A model generated the notes under the pieces. That model was not told the origin of the DNA. It saw only the letters and a program-made list of their open reading frames with translations, and searched no databases. From Prevotella sp. (GTDB taxonomy: Bacteria > Bacteroidota > Bacteroidia > Bacteroidales > Bacteroidaceae), in NCBI GenBank assembly GCA_017548605.1, contig JAFYZT010000027.1, positions 186,001-250,000 on the forward strand: a stretch of 64,000 nucleotides of DNA. Reading direction: 5' to 3'. The translations under genes and the position numbers were made by a program. Of the stretch, positions 34,066 through 42,248 are shown one piece after another; the stretch's first letter is position 1; the number at the start of each line of letters is the position of its first letter.

Positions 34066-35193
34066 TTATTTCATAATAGCTCCGATGATTCGTTGGAACG
34101 CTTTGTCGTCAACCATCGGTCCAGAGGGCAGGCACAATCCCTGTTCGAAGAGCCGCTCCGACACGCCATTAACATAGGCTGGAGCATCTTTGTAGACGGG
34201 CTGTGAATGCATGGGTTTCCACAACGGTCGGCTCTCTATGCCATAAGAATCGAGTTTAATCCTCAATTCGTCGTAAGTGTATCCCGTTTTCTTCTCGTCC
34301 ACAATGATGGTATTGAGCCAATAGTTCGACTCCATATAGTCTTCGGGGGCAAGGTGTACCCGTATGCCGTCGATGTCAGCAAGAGCCTGTTGGTAAGCCT
34401 TCGCCAGTTTCTGGTGATGACGGATATGCTCTTCAGCCACTGTCATTTGTCCACGGCCGATACCGGCGCAGATATTACTCATGCGGTAGTTATAACCAAT
34501 CTCTTTGTGCAAGTAATAAGGCATGTTTTCACGAGCCTGTGTAGCGTAGAACATGATTTTGCGTTTCACGTCCTCATTAGGACAGATAAGCGCACCGCCT
34601 CCACTGGTAGTAATCATCTTGTTGCCGTTGAAACTCATGATGCCAAACTCGCCGAATGTGCCACACATCTGTCCTTTGTATTTAGAACCAAATCCCTCTG
34701 CAGCATCTTCAATCACGGGGATGTCGTACCTACGAGCCACTTCCATAATCTCGTCGATATAGGCTGGCATGCCATAGAGGTAGACGGGTACGATGGCTTT
34801 GGGCTTCTTTCCCGTTTTCTTGATACGGTCTTTGATAGCGTCTTCCAACAGGTTCGGATCCATGTTCCAGGTTGCCTCTTCAGAGTCGACGAACACAGGT
34901 GTGGCACCTTGGTAGACAATGGGGTTGCACGAAGCCGCAAAGGTGAATGACTGGCATATTACCTCATCACCCGGTTTGATACCTAAGTACACCATGGCCA
35001 GATGAACGGCAGCGGTACCGGCTGAGAGGGCTACCACTTGTTTTCCTTCACCCGCAAACTGTTCAAGATCTTTCTCAAAAGCATTGACATTCGGCCCGAG
35101 AGGCACCACCCAATTAGTGTCAAATGCCTCCTGGATATATTTCATTTCATTGCCGCTCATGTGAGCCAGGCACAGATAAATACGCTCTTCCAT
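34066..35193 (-). CDS. DegT/DnrJ/EryC1-family PLP aminotransferase (PglE-like)
   Basis: 375 aa, normal length. Sugar aminotransferase: PLP Lys192 in SFNGNKMITTSGGG, Asp163 in IEDAAEGFG, substrate motif LSAGTAAVHLA near residue 57 and SFTFAASCNPI. With the dehydratase it would transaminate a UDP-4-keto sugar. First gene of a three-gene operon with its own promoter. Confidence 0.93.
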   Translation of the reverse strand: MEERIYLCLAHMSGNEMKYIQEAFDTNWVVPLGPNVNAFEKDLEQFAGEGKQVVALSAGTAAVHLAMVYLGIKPGDEVICQSFTFAASCNPIVYQGATPVFVDSEEATWNMDPNLLEDAIKDRIKKTGKKPKAIVPVYLYGMPAYIDEIMEVARRYDIPVIEDAAEGFGSKYKGQMCGTFGEFGIMSFNGNKMITTSGGGALICPNEDVKRKIMFYATQARENMPYYLHKEIGYNYRMSNICAGIGRGQMTVAEEHIRHHQKLAKAYQQALADIDGIRVHLAPEDYMESNYWLNTIIVDEKKTGYTYDELRIKLDSYGIESRPLWKPMHSQPVYKDAPAYVNGVSERLFEQGLCLPSGPMVDDKAFQRIIGAIMK

Positions 35194-35235
35194 CTATCGT
35201 TTACTTTTAACCGTAAAGTTTCATGTTTGCGGATG

Positions 35236-35266
35236 CAAAGGTACTGCAAACATCAGACATATCAAA
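35236..35266 (-). promoter_or_regulatory. Promoter of DegT-dehydratase-nucleotidyltransferase operon
   Basis: Minus-strand TACCTTTG (35243-35236) with TTTG (35266-35263) 19 bases upstream. Confidence 0.65.
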
Positions 35267-35354
35267 AAATAAACACAGTTTTGTGTTCTTTTTGCCGTTG
35301 TTCCATGGCTTTTACTCGCCCAAACTTTCTTTTTTACATCTTGTATCTTCGTCC

Positions 35355-36776
35355 TCAACTATCCTCGTTTTCATCGTCACCCCGTTTTAATCTTTCCACG
35401 AATTCATCAATCTTGCGCAGTTCACGTGGTATACGTATATTCTGCGGGCAATGCGGCTCACACTGTCCGCACCCTATACAGTGGTCTGCTTGTCGAAGAC
35501 GTGGCACCGAGCGGTCAAGTCCAATGAGATATTCACGGCGATAACGGTCGTAATTTTCATCACGACTGTCATTAGGTAACGTACCTTCGTTCTTGCATTT
35601 ATTGTAATGGACGAAGATGGCCGGGATATCGATACCGTATGGACAGGGCATGCAGTATTTACAGTCATTGCAGGGAATGGTTTCCACGCCAACTATCTTT
35701 CTGGCTATCTCATAAAGAAAATCTTCATCCTCTTTGCTGACTGGTTTGAGGGGGCTATAGGAGAGCAGGTTATCCTTGAGGTGCTCCATATAGGTCATAC
35801 CACTGAGCACAGTAAGCACTCCCTCCGGCGTTCCTGCATACCTGAATGCCCATGAGGCCACGCTCTTTTCTGGGTCACGCGTTTTCAATTCCTTGACAAG
35901 GAACTGGGGTAAGTTAGACAACCGCCCACCAAGCAACGGTTCCATGATGACCGCCGGTATGCCTCGCTTTTCCAGTTCTGCATAGAGATATCTGGCATCG
36001 GTGTTACTGTCATTGATTTCATTGGCATAGTCCCAGTCAAGGTAGTTCAGTTCTATCTGCACAAAGTCCCATTTATACTTGTCGTGCTGTGAGAGCAGAT
36101 AGTCGAACACTTCAATGGCTCCATGGTATGAAAAGCCGAGATTTCTTATTTTTCCTTTTTTACGTTCTTCGACCAAAAAGTCGAGCATACCATTGTCAAT
36201 ATAACGACGATTCAGGTCATCCATCCCACTTCCTCCGATGGCATGAAGGAGATAGTAGTCAATATAATCCACCTGTAGTTCCTTGAAGGAATTGTGATAC
36301 ATCTCCATCGAACCTTCACGAGTCTGTGTCGCAGGATTAAAGTTCGACAATTTAGTAGCCACAAAGAACTTGTTGCGTGGATACTTGTGTAATGCAATAC
36401 CGGTGGATTTTTCCGACTGGCCCTGACAATAAGCCGGTGACGTGTCAAAATAGTTCACACCATGCTCAATGGCATAATCTACCAGGCGGTTTACCTGCTC
36501 TTGGTCGATTTCCTCCTTACCTTCTCGCGCCGAAGCGCCGCCCACTGTGGGCAGACGCATCATGCCATAGCCTAGGAGCGACACCTTGTCACCAGTGACT
36601 GGATTGGTGCGAAAGGTCATCTTGTCCTTAGGCGGTTCCACCTGATTAACGTATTCGTTTCCAATGGCTGATTCTTCTCTCTTGTCTTTACATGCCGTTA
36701 GCAGTGCCGATGAAGCCACTGTTCCTGCTCCCAGCATCTGGAGAAATCGCCTGCGGTTTATATGTTTCTTGCTCAT
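35355..36776 (-). CDS. Tat-exported aldo/keto reductase with ferredoxin-type C-terminus
   Basis: 473 aa. The N-terminus has a twin-arginine motif (NRRRFLQML) and ends in a lipobox (LLTAC), so it looks like a Tat lipoprotein. The middle is an aldo/keto reductase barrel with the usual Asp/Tyr (YFDTSPAYCQGQSE), Lys (FVATKLSN) and His (YYLLHAIGG). The C-terminus holds CNDCKYCMPCPYGIDIP plus CIGCGQCEPHCPQNIRIP, ligands for Fe-S clusters. Substrate unknown. It is the last gene of the tatA-tatC-polyferredoxin operon, which suggests it is a main Tat client and takes electrons from the polyferredoxin. Confidence 0.9.
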   Translation of the reverse strand: MSKKHINRRRFLQMLGAGTVASSALLTACKDKREESAIGNEYVNQVEPPKDKMTFRTNPVTGDKVSLLGYGMMRLPTVGGASAREGKEEIDQEQVNRLVDYAIEHGVNYFDTSPAYCQGQSEKSTGIALHKYPRNKFFVATKLSNFNPATQTREGSMEMYHNSFKELQVDYIDYYLLHAIGGSGMDDLNRRYIDNGMLDFLVEERKKGKIRNLGFSYHGAIEVFDYLLSQHDKYKWDFVQIELNYLDWDYANEINDSNTDARYLYAELEKRGIPAVIMEPLLGGRLSNLPQFLVKELKTRDPEKSVASWAFRYAGTPEGVLTVLSGMTYMEHLKDNLLSYSPLKPVSKEDEDFLYEIARKIVGVETIPCNDCKYCMPCPYGIDIPAIFVHYNKCKNEGTLPNDSRDENYDRYRREYLIGLDRSVPRLRQADHCIGCGQCEPHCPQNIRIPRELRKIDEFVERLKRGDDENEDS

Positions 36777-36831
36777 AAATGATCAATAGTTAAATATTAG
36801 CTCCCACCCATGGTAAGGAGTGGGGTGGAAT

Positions 36832-38340
36832 TTATATGGTTCTATGTACCTCGTGCCCCTCTACGATAATAGCAGAGAATGGACGGGCAGGACAAAGGTT
36901 TTCACAGGCTCCGCAACCGATACATTTCTCGGTGTTTACAGCAGGGACCATGAACGACTCTTCGTCGTTGGGATCCGACGGCACCATCTCGATAGCTCCC
37001 GTAGGACAATGGCGGGAGCAATTGTCACAGTCGATGCTATCGGTAATGTTTACACAATTTTTATGAATAGGAACAGCATGACCAATTTGTATCGCTGACT
37101 TCTCTGCCCGAGTAATGGGTTGTATGGCTCCAGTAGGACAGACCTCTGCACAGTCGACACACTCAGGACGGCAATAGCCACGTTCAAACGACATAATCGG
37201 TTGCATAAGTGTGGAAAGGTTCGCCGAGGGTCGCAACACCTGGTTGGGACATTTCGACACACACAGTTGACAAGCCGTACAACGACGCGCCATATTATTG
37301 GCACTCAACGAACCGGGAGGGGTTATAGGCGTCTGACGTTCAGGAGCTACTTTCTCTTCAATGACAGCCAGACCACCATCCACCTTTTTCTTTTCCTGGG
37401 CCAAGGCAGCGGTCGTAGCCGCGGCTGTGGCCAGAAGGAAAGCGCGGCGCCCCTCACACACATTCTTCTCCTGCCCTGCATCTATGGCGGAGTCTGTTTC
37501 TGTTTTTTTCTTCCTTGGCATGAGGGGACCGGGAGCATAGCTCAAAGCACCGAACTTACATTGGTCTATACAATTGCCACACACCACGCAGCGCGAATAG
37601 TCAACAGTCATCGTCTTATAGTCGATGCACGATGCCTTGCAGTTTTTCGAGCACAGGCTGCACTGCTTGCATTTATCCTCTACAAACCGTACCTTGAACC
37701 ACGAGAACCGGGCAAAGAAGCCCAACACCGTGCCCACCGGACAAATGGTGTTGCACCATGTGCGACCATGCCGCCACGCCAAGTAACCGATGACCAGAAA
37801 GGTGACTGCGGCGATGCCAAAGGTTGTCAGGCTCTTTATCCACACATCTACATGATAGAACGTGTAGCTGTCCATCCGTTCTGCGATGCCGGCTAACACA
37901 TTGTTGCCCAACATCCACAAAGGTTGGAAAAGGTTCTGAACCATTCGTCCGAAAGTGCTGTAGGGAGCCAGTAATGCCACCAATGCTCCCACACCTGCAA
38001 TGATGGCCACTACCAACACCGCTAACATCAGATAGCGCAACCACGACATGGCAGGAGAATAGGAATACCTGTTTTTCTTACGTTTGCCATGAATCCATGC
38101 CACGATGTCTTGAAATACTCCCAGTGGACAAATGACCGAGCAATAGATACGTCCGAACACCAATGTCAGTATGACAAGTACGACTATCACCACCACATTC
38201 ACGGCGAGCACAGCAGGTAAGAACTGTACCTTGGCCATCCATCCCAGCCAGGTATGGAGGGCTCCCGTGAAGTCAAGCAGCAGTAGTGTTATCAAAGTAA
38301 AAAACACAACCGCCAATAATCTTCTTGTTTTCTTTAGCAT
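36832..38340 (-). CDS. NapH/NapG-like membrane polyferredoxin fusion
   Basis: 502 aa from ATG 38340; the open frame extends to 38562 but that part lies inside tatC. The N-terminal half is NapH-like: membrane segments with paired Cys motifs (YCSVICPLGVFQD and WCNTICPVGTVLG) and ferredoxin ligands CKQCSLCSKNC and CVVCGNCIDQC. A second Tat-like signal, GRRAFLLATAAATTAAL, lies in the middle, followed by a NapG-like domain with more clusters (CTACQLCVSKCP, CVDCAEVCP, CDNCSRHCP, CIGCGACENLCP). It should pass electrons from quinol or cytoplasm to the outside. Between tatC and the aldo/keto reductase gene. Confidence 0.88.
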   Translation of the reverse strand: MLKKTRRLLAVVFFTLITLLLLDFTGALHTWLGWMAKVQFLPAVLAVNVVVIVVLVILTLVFGRIYCSVICPLGVFQDIVAWIHGKRKKNRYSYSPAMSWLRYLMLAVLVVAIIAGVGALVALLAPYSTFGRMVQNLFQPLWMLGNNVLAGIAERMDSYTFYHVDVWIKSLTTFGIAAVTFLVIGYLAWRHGRTWCNTICPVGTVLGFFARFSWFKVRFVEDKCKQCSLCSKNCKASCIDYKTMTVDYSRCVVCGNCIDQCKFGALSYAPGPLMPRKKKTETDSAIDAGQEKNVCEGRRAFLLATAAATTAALAQEKKKVDGGLAVIEEKVAPERQTPITPPGSLSANNMARRCTACQLCVSKCPNQVLRPSANLSTLMQPIMSFERGYCRPECVDCAEVCPTGAIQPITRAEKSAIQIGHAVPIHKNCVNITDSIDCDNCSRHCPTGAIEMVPSDPNDEESFMVPAVNTEKCIGCGACENLCPARPFSAIIVEGHEVHRTI

Positions 38341-38375
38341 AGAATTGTTGGATTTATTTAGAGTGTAATTAATTG

Positions 38376-39116
38376 TTACTTCACTACAAAGATGCTCACT
38401 TCGTAGAGCAACCAGATAGGCAACGAGACGACAACAAGTGTGAACATGTCGACCGTAGGAGTGATGATGGCCGCAGCAATGAGAATCACCACTATTGCAT
38501 GACGACGATATTTCCTCATCATCGAGGCCGTGAGAATGCCCATCTTTCCCAAGCAAGCACAAAGCACAGGTAGTTCAAACACCACGCCAAGCACAATAGC
38601 CATCATAAAGAACGCATCCATATATGATTGAAGGGTGAGCATGTTGGCCACCTCTTCACTCACCTGATAGGTACCCAGAAACCGCACCGTGAACGGGAAA
38701 ACCAAGAAATAATTCACCAAGGTGCCCAAAATGAACATTACATATGTCCACCCTAACGCCCTAACGGCATACTTCTTCTCTTTTTCATAGAGAGCAGGCG
38801 ACACGAAGCCGAAAAGTTGGTATAGCACAAAAGGAGATGCCACCAGCAAACCAGCATACAGCGCTGTCTTAAGATGGGTCATGAACTGTTCAGCCAACTG
38901 CGTGTTTACCAACTGCAAAGAGAAAGGCTCCGCACCCATCCACTGATAAGTAATGAAGTCGCTCTTTGCGGGGGCCAGCACAATGTAGAACAGCCCTTCC
39001 TTCCACATAAAGGCCACACAGGCCAAGACAACCACCACAGCCACAATCCTGACTATCACCCATCGCAAAGCCTCAAGGTGATCCCAGAAAGAGCCCATTT
39101 GGCTATCTTTGTCCAT
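38376..39116 (-). CDS. tatC: Sec-independent translocase subunit TatC
   Basis: 246 aa, six membrane segments. Starts with the family motif FWDHLEALRW, has SPFVLYQLFGFVSPALYEKEK in the first cytoplasmic loop and GVVFELPVLC in TM4 region. TatC binds twin-arginine signals and forms the translocase with TatA. Starts 3 bases after tatA ends and is followed by two redox genes with Tat-type signals. Confidence 0.95.
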   Translation of the reverse strand: MDKDSQMGSFWDHLEALRWVIVRIVAVVVVLACVAFMWKEGLFYIVLAPAKSDFITYQWMGAEPFSLQLVNTQLAEQFMTHLKTALYAGLLVASPFVLYQLFGFVSPALYEKEKKYAVRALGWTYVMFILGTLVNYFLVFPFTVRFLGTYQVSEEVANMLTLQSYMDAFFMMAIVLGVVFELPVLCACLGKMGILTASMMRKYRRHAIVVILIAAAIITPTVDMFTLVVVSLPIWLLYEVSIFVVK

Positions 39117-39119
39117 GAA

Positions 39120-39344
39120 TCAGTCTTTCGGTTTTTCTGGTTCGCTTTCTTTTTTTTCTTCTTTCGCCGGTTGGTCCTTATCAAGTTCCAAATCGTTCAT
39201 ACCCTCCTTGAAACTCCTCACGCCCTTGCCCAGGCCCTTCATCATTTCAGGGATTTTCTTTCCACCAAACAGAAGGAGGATAACCAAGGCAATGAGGACG
39301 ATTTCCGGCATTCCCAATGAAAACAGCAGCATATTGTCAATCAT
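39120..39344 (-). CDS. tatA: Sec-independent translocase subunit TatA
   Basis: 74 aa. N-terminal membrane helix (about residues 10-25), [16 protein letters not shown] hinge and amphipathic helix, Lys/Glu-rich tail. FG-x-KKIP is diagnostic of TatA/E. First gene of the Tat operon with its own promoter. Confidence 0.95.
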   Translation of the reverse strand: MIDNMLLFSLGMPEIVLIALVILLLFGGKKIPEMMKGLGKGVRSFKEGMNDLELDKDQPAKEEKKESEPEKPKD

Positions 39345-39382
39345 AATGAAATTTTATAACTTCCCTAATAAATATTATCTTG

Positions 39383-39414
39383 CAAAAATAAGGAAAAAAA
39401 CAGACAATTCCAAA
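39383..39414 (-). promoter_or_regulatory. Promoter of tatA-tatC redox operon
   Basis: Minus-strand TATTTTTG (39390-39383) with TTTG (39414-39411) 20 bases upstream. Confidence 0.6.
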
Positions 39415-39470
39415 TTTCAAGTAGGAAAAGTAAGATGTTACGTATTTTTTCCGTACCTTAGCCGCCGCTT

Positions 39471-40112
39471 ATGAGTATCAATTATACCCACAAAGAAGAG
39501 CTTTGGAACACCTGGTCACACGCCCTAGGCATAGCCGGCGGGGCGGTTATCGGCACCATTTTCATCTGCAAAGCCATCAACAAGAGTGATGGACTTGGGC
39601 TTTTCAGCATTATCCTCTATCTTTTGGGCATGTTGGGGTCGTATGTTACCTCTACCACTTATCACGCGCTGTCTTCTACATCTGCACACAAGGAACCATG
39701 GCGCAAATGGGATCATGCTGCCATCTACTGGCACATTGCAGGTAGCTATTCACCAATAACATTGATAGCCTTGCGCAATCATTCATATTGGGGTTGGTCA
39801 CTCTTTACGTTTGTCTGGCTGTGTGCCATAGTGGGCACTTCACTCAGTTTATGGAGGCTAAAAGAACATTCCAACCTTGAGACATGTTGTTTTGTGGGAA
39901 TGGGACTGAGTGTATTGGTGGCATTCAAGCCATTGATGGAGGCCGTGAGTACTCCCACGCTGGCCTGGATTATCGCTGAAGGTGTCTGTTATATCACGGG
40001 AGCCGTGTTTTATAGCCTTCGTCGTCATCATAATACCCATACCATCTTCCATTTCTTCGTATTGGCCGGCACCGCCTGCCACATCGTAGCAGTATGGAAG
40101 ATTCTTGGCTGA
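39471..40112 (+). CDS. Hemolysin III / PAQR-like membrane protein
   Basis: 213 aa, seven membrane segments. Family motifs: ELWNTWSHALGIAGG, STTYHALS, KWDHAAIYWHIAGSYSPI and the C-terminal HTIFHFFVLAGTACHIVAV with metal-site His residues. Members (TrhA, YqfA) are implicated in membrane homeostasis; 'hemolysin' activity is doubtful. Starts 126 bases from the divergent tatA. Box TACCTTAG at about 39455 is a weak promoter candidate. Confidence 0.9.
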   Translation: MSINYTHKEELWNTWSHALGIAGGAVIGTIFICKAINKSDGLGLFSIILYLLGMLGSYVTSTTYHALSSTSAHKEPWRKWDHAAIYWHIAGSYSPITLIALRNHSYWGWSLFTFVWLCAIVGTSLSLWRLKEHSNLETCCFVGMGLSVLVAFKPLMEAVSTPTLAWIIAEGVCYITGAVFYSLRRHHNTHTIFHFFVLAGTACHIVAVWKILG

Positions 40113-40208
40113 AAGTCATCACCACACTTTTTTCCAAACAAACACTCATGGTTTCAAATATTCTTTGTACCTTCGCAGCATGAAAGCATGAATTGCTATT
40201 CTTAGACT

Positions 40209-41402
40209 ATGAGAAGACGACTTACTGACCGTCAGGTCACATACATAGGCATTATCCTAGGCATCCTCATTACTGGTGGTATCGGCGGATTATGGTACGC
40301 TGTCCGTCAGGTGAGCGATAATCAGGCTCAGGAAGTGTTCGAGAAAGACTCTCTACGTGAAGCAAGCAAATTGCGCATGGTGGCCGAATATGCTGCTGAA
40401 CAAGCTTTGCAGGACTCTATCGTGGAGTTCGAACGCACCCACTCAGCACAGGCTATTGCGCACAGGATGCAAGTGATTGTGAGCCAAGAACTGAAGAAGA
40501 GCAGCATCAAACCTTATGACCCTCGCTACCGCACAGCCTCGTTTCAGGAACTGTTACAACAATGTAAGACCTTCGACCGTGACAGCGCAAAGAAAGGATG
40601 GCACTTTTACGACATACCTTTTTATGAATATATCCCCAAAAAAGAAGTCATAGGCTGCGAAATATCACGTGTGTATTACGTGACGAACACGACAGCTTCA
40701 GCCGATGTGCGCTATGACCTGAACAACGATAGTATCCCCTCGAAAAGTGCCGTCTACCGATTGGTATATGTTAACGATGAATGGATGGTCGATGACTGTA
40801 TCATCGATCAGGAATCGGAACGTGAGAGCCTACGCTGGTACATGGATGGGTATTATTTCATCGAGCATCCCGACACCACACAAGTGGATAGCGTCTCGAG
40901 TGACGAACGACAAGTGACGAGTGACGAGCGAAGAGTGTCGAGTGACACGAAGAAATCGGATGTCAAGAAGTCTGACAGCAAGCCGAAGACGGAAAGTAAG
41001 GGGCAAGGAACAGGAAGTAAGGAGCAAGCAAGTAAAAAGTCCGAGACCAAAAAGTCGGACACAAAGAAGTCTGACAGCAAACCCAAGACTGAAAGCAAGG
41101 GGCAGGGAACTGGGAGCAAAGAACAAGCAAGCAAAAAGTCAGACACCAAGAAGATAGACACAAAAAAGTCTGACAGCAAGCCGAAGACGGAAAGTAAGGG
41201 GCAAGGAACAGGGAGCAAGGAGCAAGCAAGCAAAAAGTCCGACACCAAGAAGACAGACACAAAAAAGTCTGATAGCAAGCCAAAGACTGAAAGCAAGGGG
41301 CAAGGAACAGGAAGTAAGGAGCAAGCAAGCAAAAAGTCCGACAGTAAGAAGACAGAAACAAAGAAGTCTGACAGCAAACCGAAAACAACCACAAAGAAAT
41401 AA
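40209..41402 (+). CDS. Membrane-anchored protein with Lys/Ser-rich 33-residue repeats
   Basis: 397 aa. One membrane helix near the N-terminus (residues 12-32), then a folded outside domain of about 190 residues (FDRDSAKKGWHFYDIPFYEY..., VYYVTNTTASADVRYDL, YRLVYVNDEWMVDDC) that I cannot assign; and a low-complexity tail from about residue 230. The tail starts with a seven-residue period (SDERQVT, SDERRVS) encoded by DNA heptamers, then four copies of a 33-residue Lys/Ser unit encoded by exact 99-base repeats (40971-41366). The stop overlaps the next start as TAATG. Confidence 0.78.
   Translation: MRRRLTDRQVTYIGIILGILITGGIGGLWYAVRQVSDNQAQEVFEKDSLREASKLRMVAEYAAEQALQDSIVEFERTHSAQAIAHRMQVIVSQELKKSSIKPYDPRYRTASFQELLQQCKTFDRDSAKKGWHFYDIPFYEYIPKKEVIGCEISRVYYVTNTTASADVRYDLNNDSIPSKSAVYRLVYVNDEWMVDDCIIDQESERESLRWYMDGYYFIEHPDTTQVDSVSSDERQVTSDERRVSSDTKKSDVKKSDSKPKTESKGQGTGSKEQASKKSETKKSDTKKSDSKPKTESKGQGTGSKEQASKKSDTKKIDTKKSDSKPKTESKGQGTGSKEQASKKSDTKKTDTKKSDSKPKTESKGQGTGSKEQASKKSDSKKTETKKSDSKPKTTTKK
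40904..40950. repeat. Heptamers (GAGTGAC type) inside a reading frame
   Basis: About seven 7-base units (GAGTGAC, GAACGAC, AAGTGAC, GAGTGAC, GAGCGAA, GAGTGTC, GAGTGAC) just before the 99-base repeats. The same type occurs at 60180-60236 and 46022-46063 outside genes. Confidence 0.8.
40971..41366. repeat. Four tandem 99-base coding repeats
   Basis: The marker TCTGA[CT]AGCAA recurs at 40971, 41070, 41169, 41268 and 41367, an exact period of 99. Copies differ by few bases. A partial fifth copy ends the gene. Confidence 0.92.
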
Positions 41403-41956
41403 TGAGGCGGCATTATAAACATACCATAGCATTCACCTTTGCCTTCCTCGTCATAATCCTGACAATAGGATTTGGATGCAAAGGACACTCCAGCAAGGGA
41501 GATGACAAACACGCTAAGCCATGGGCCGATGCCGATTCCACTGCTCAGTTGGAGGCAGACACCAATGCCTTGGAACCAGCTGACACGCTGACAATTGCCG
41601 ACAGCATGCAACTAGTCGATAGCACGTTATCCACACGCGACACCATCACTACCAGTCGTGGTCCTATATCAGGAAACCAATATTTGGAGGGGCATGCCGG
41701 AAAGCACGCCATATCACTGAGTTTCAGTACCATCAGCGGCAATGATTTTCTTGGCAATGCCACCATTGATGGTCTCCATCATGAGATAACAGGTAGATAC
41801 ATTAAGGACGACCGCAGTCAACTAGTATTGGATGAGGCAGTTAGGGAACGTTCCTCCACACCGTTCCACATGGAATTACATGCCGTAAATGGTGGTTACG
41901 AAGGTACCTTCACGACAGCTGGGGAACGACTGGGAATAACGCTGGTCAGAAAATAG
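41402..41956 (+). CDS. Lipoprotein of unknown function
   Basis: 184 aa. Signal ends in a lipobox-like GFGC. Residues about 25-75 are an Asp/Thr/Ser-rich linker (ADADSTAQLEADTNALEPADTLT), then a compact beta-rich domain (GNQYLEGHAGKHAISLSFSTISGNDFLGNATIDGLHHEITGRY) ending ITLVRK. I recognise no family. Starts inside the stop codon of the repeat protein gene (TAATG), so the two are translationally coupled and probably act together at the envelope. Confidence 0.75.
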   Translation: MRRHYKHTIAFTFAFLVIILTIGFGCKGHSSKGDDKHAKPWADADSTAQLEADTNALEPADTLTIADSMQLVDSTLSTRDTITTSRGPISGNQYLEGHAGKHAISLSFSTISGNDFLGNATIDGLHHEITGRYIKDDRSQLVLDEAVRERSSTPFHMELHAVNGGYEGTFTTAGERLGITLVRK

Positions 41957-41967
41957 GAAAAAGATGG

Positions 41968-42171
41968 TTAACGGGTCTTACTACCCGATTTGCGGAAGTT
42001 ATTTCCTATGAGGAAGAGCAGGATGCCAAGACCCAACCACAAGACGAGATAGAAAATGAAGAAATGCACTTTGCTGCCTTCGGTGAGCAAGTACATAACG
42101 CTCAGCGCCGAGCCGGAAATGGCAATGATGGCTCCGAGAATCATATTGATGATGCCTATTGTCTTTCTCAT
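41968..42171 (-). CDS. Small two-helix membrane protein
   Basis: 67 aa, two membrane segments (about residues 7-28 and 36-56), ending NNFRKSGSKTR. No known domain. It has a promoter-like box (TACTTTTG on the minus strand at 42207-42200, TTG 42229-42227, spacer 19). Convergent with the lipoprotein gene, 11 bases apart. Confidence 0.65.
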   Translation of the reverse strand: MRKTIGIINMILGAIIAISGSALSVMYLLTEGSKVHFFIFYLVLWLGLGILLFLIGNNFRKSGSKTR

Positions 42172-42199
42172 GACATAAAAGATAAATGGTTTCTGGTTA

Positions 42200-42229
42200 C
42201 AAAAGTAAGTATTTATTTCGAAAAAACAA
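42200..42229 (-). promoter_or_regulatory. Promoter for small membrane protein
   Basis: Minus-strand TACTTTTG with TTG 19 bases upstream, 29 bases before the start codon. Confidence 0.5.
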
Positions 42230-42248
42230 TAAAAACGAAGAAATAATC

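Noticed and set aside
38341-38562. 74-residue N-terminal extension of the polyferredoxin
   Set aside because: It lies inside tatC in another frame and has no membrane or family character.
40971-41366. 99-base tandem repeats considered as CRISPR
   Set aside because: No variable spacers; the repeat is continuous, in frame and coding.
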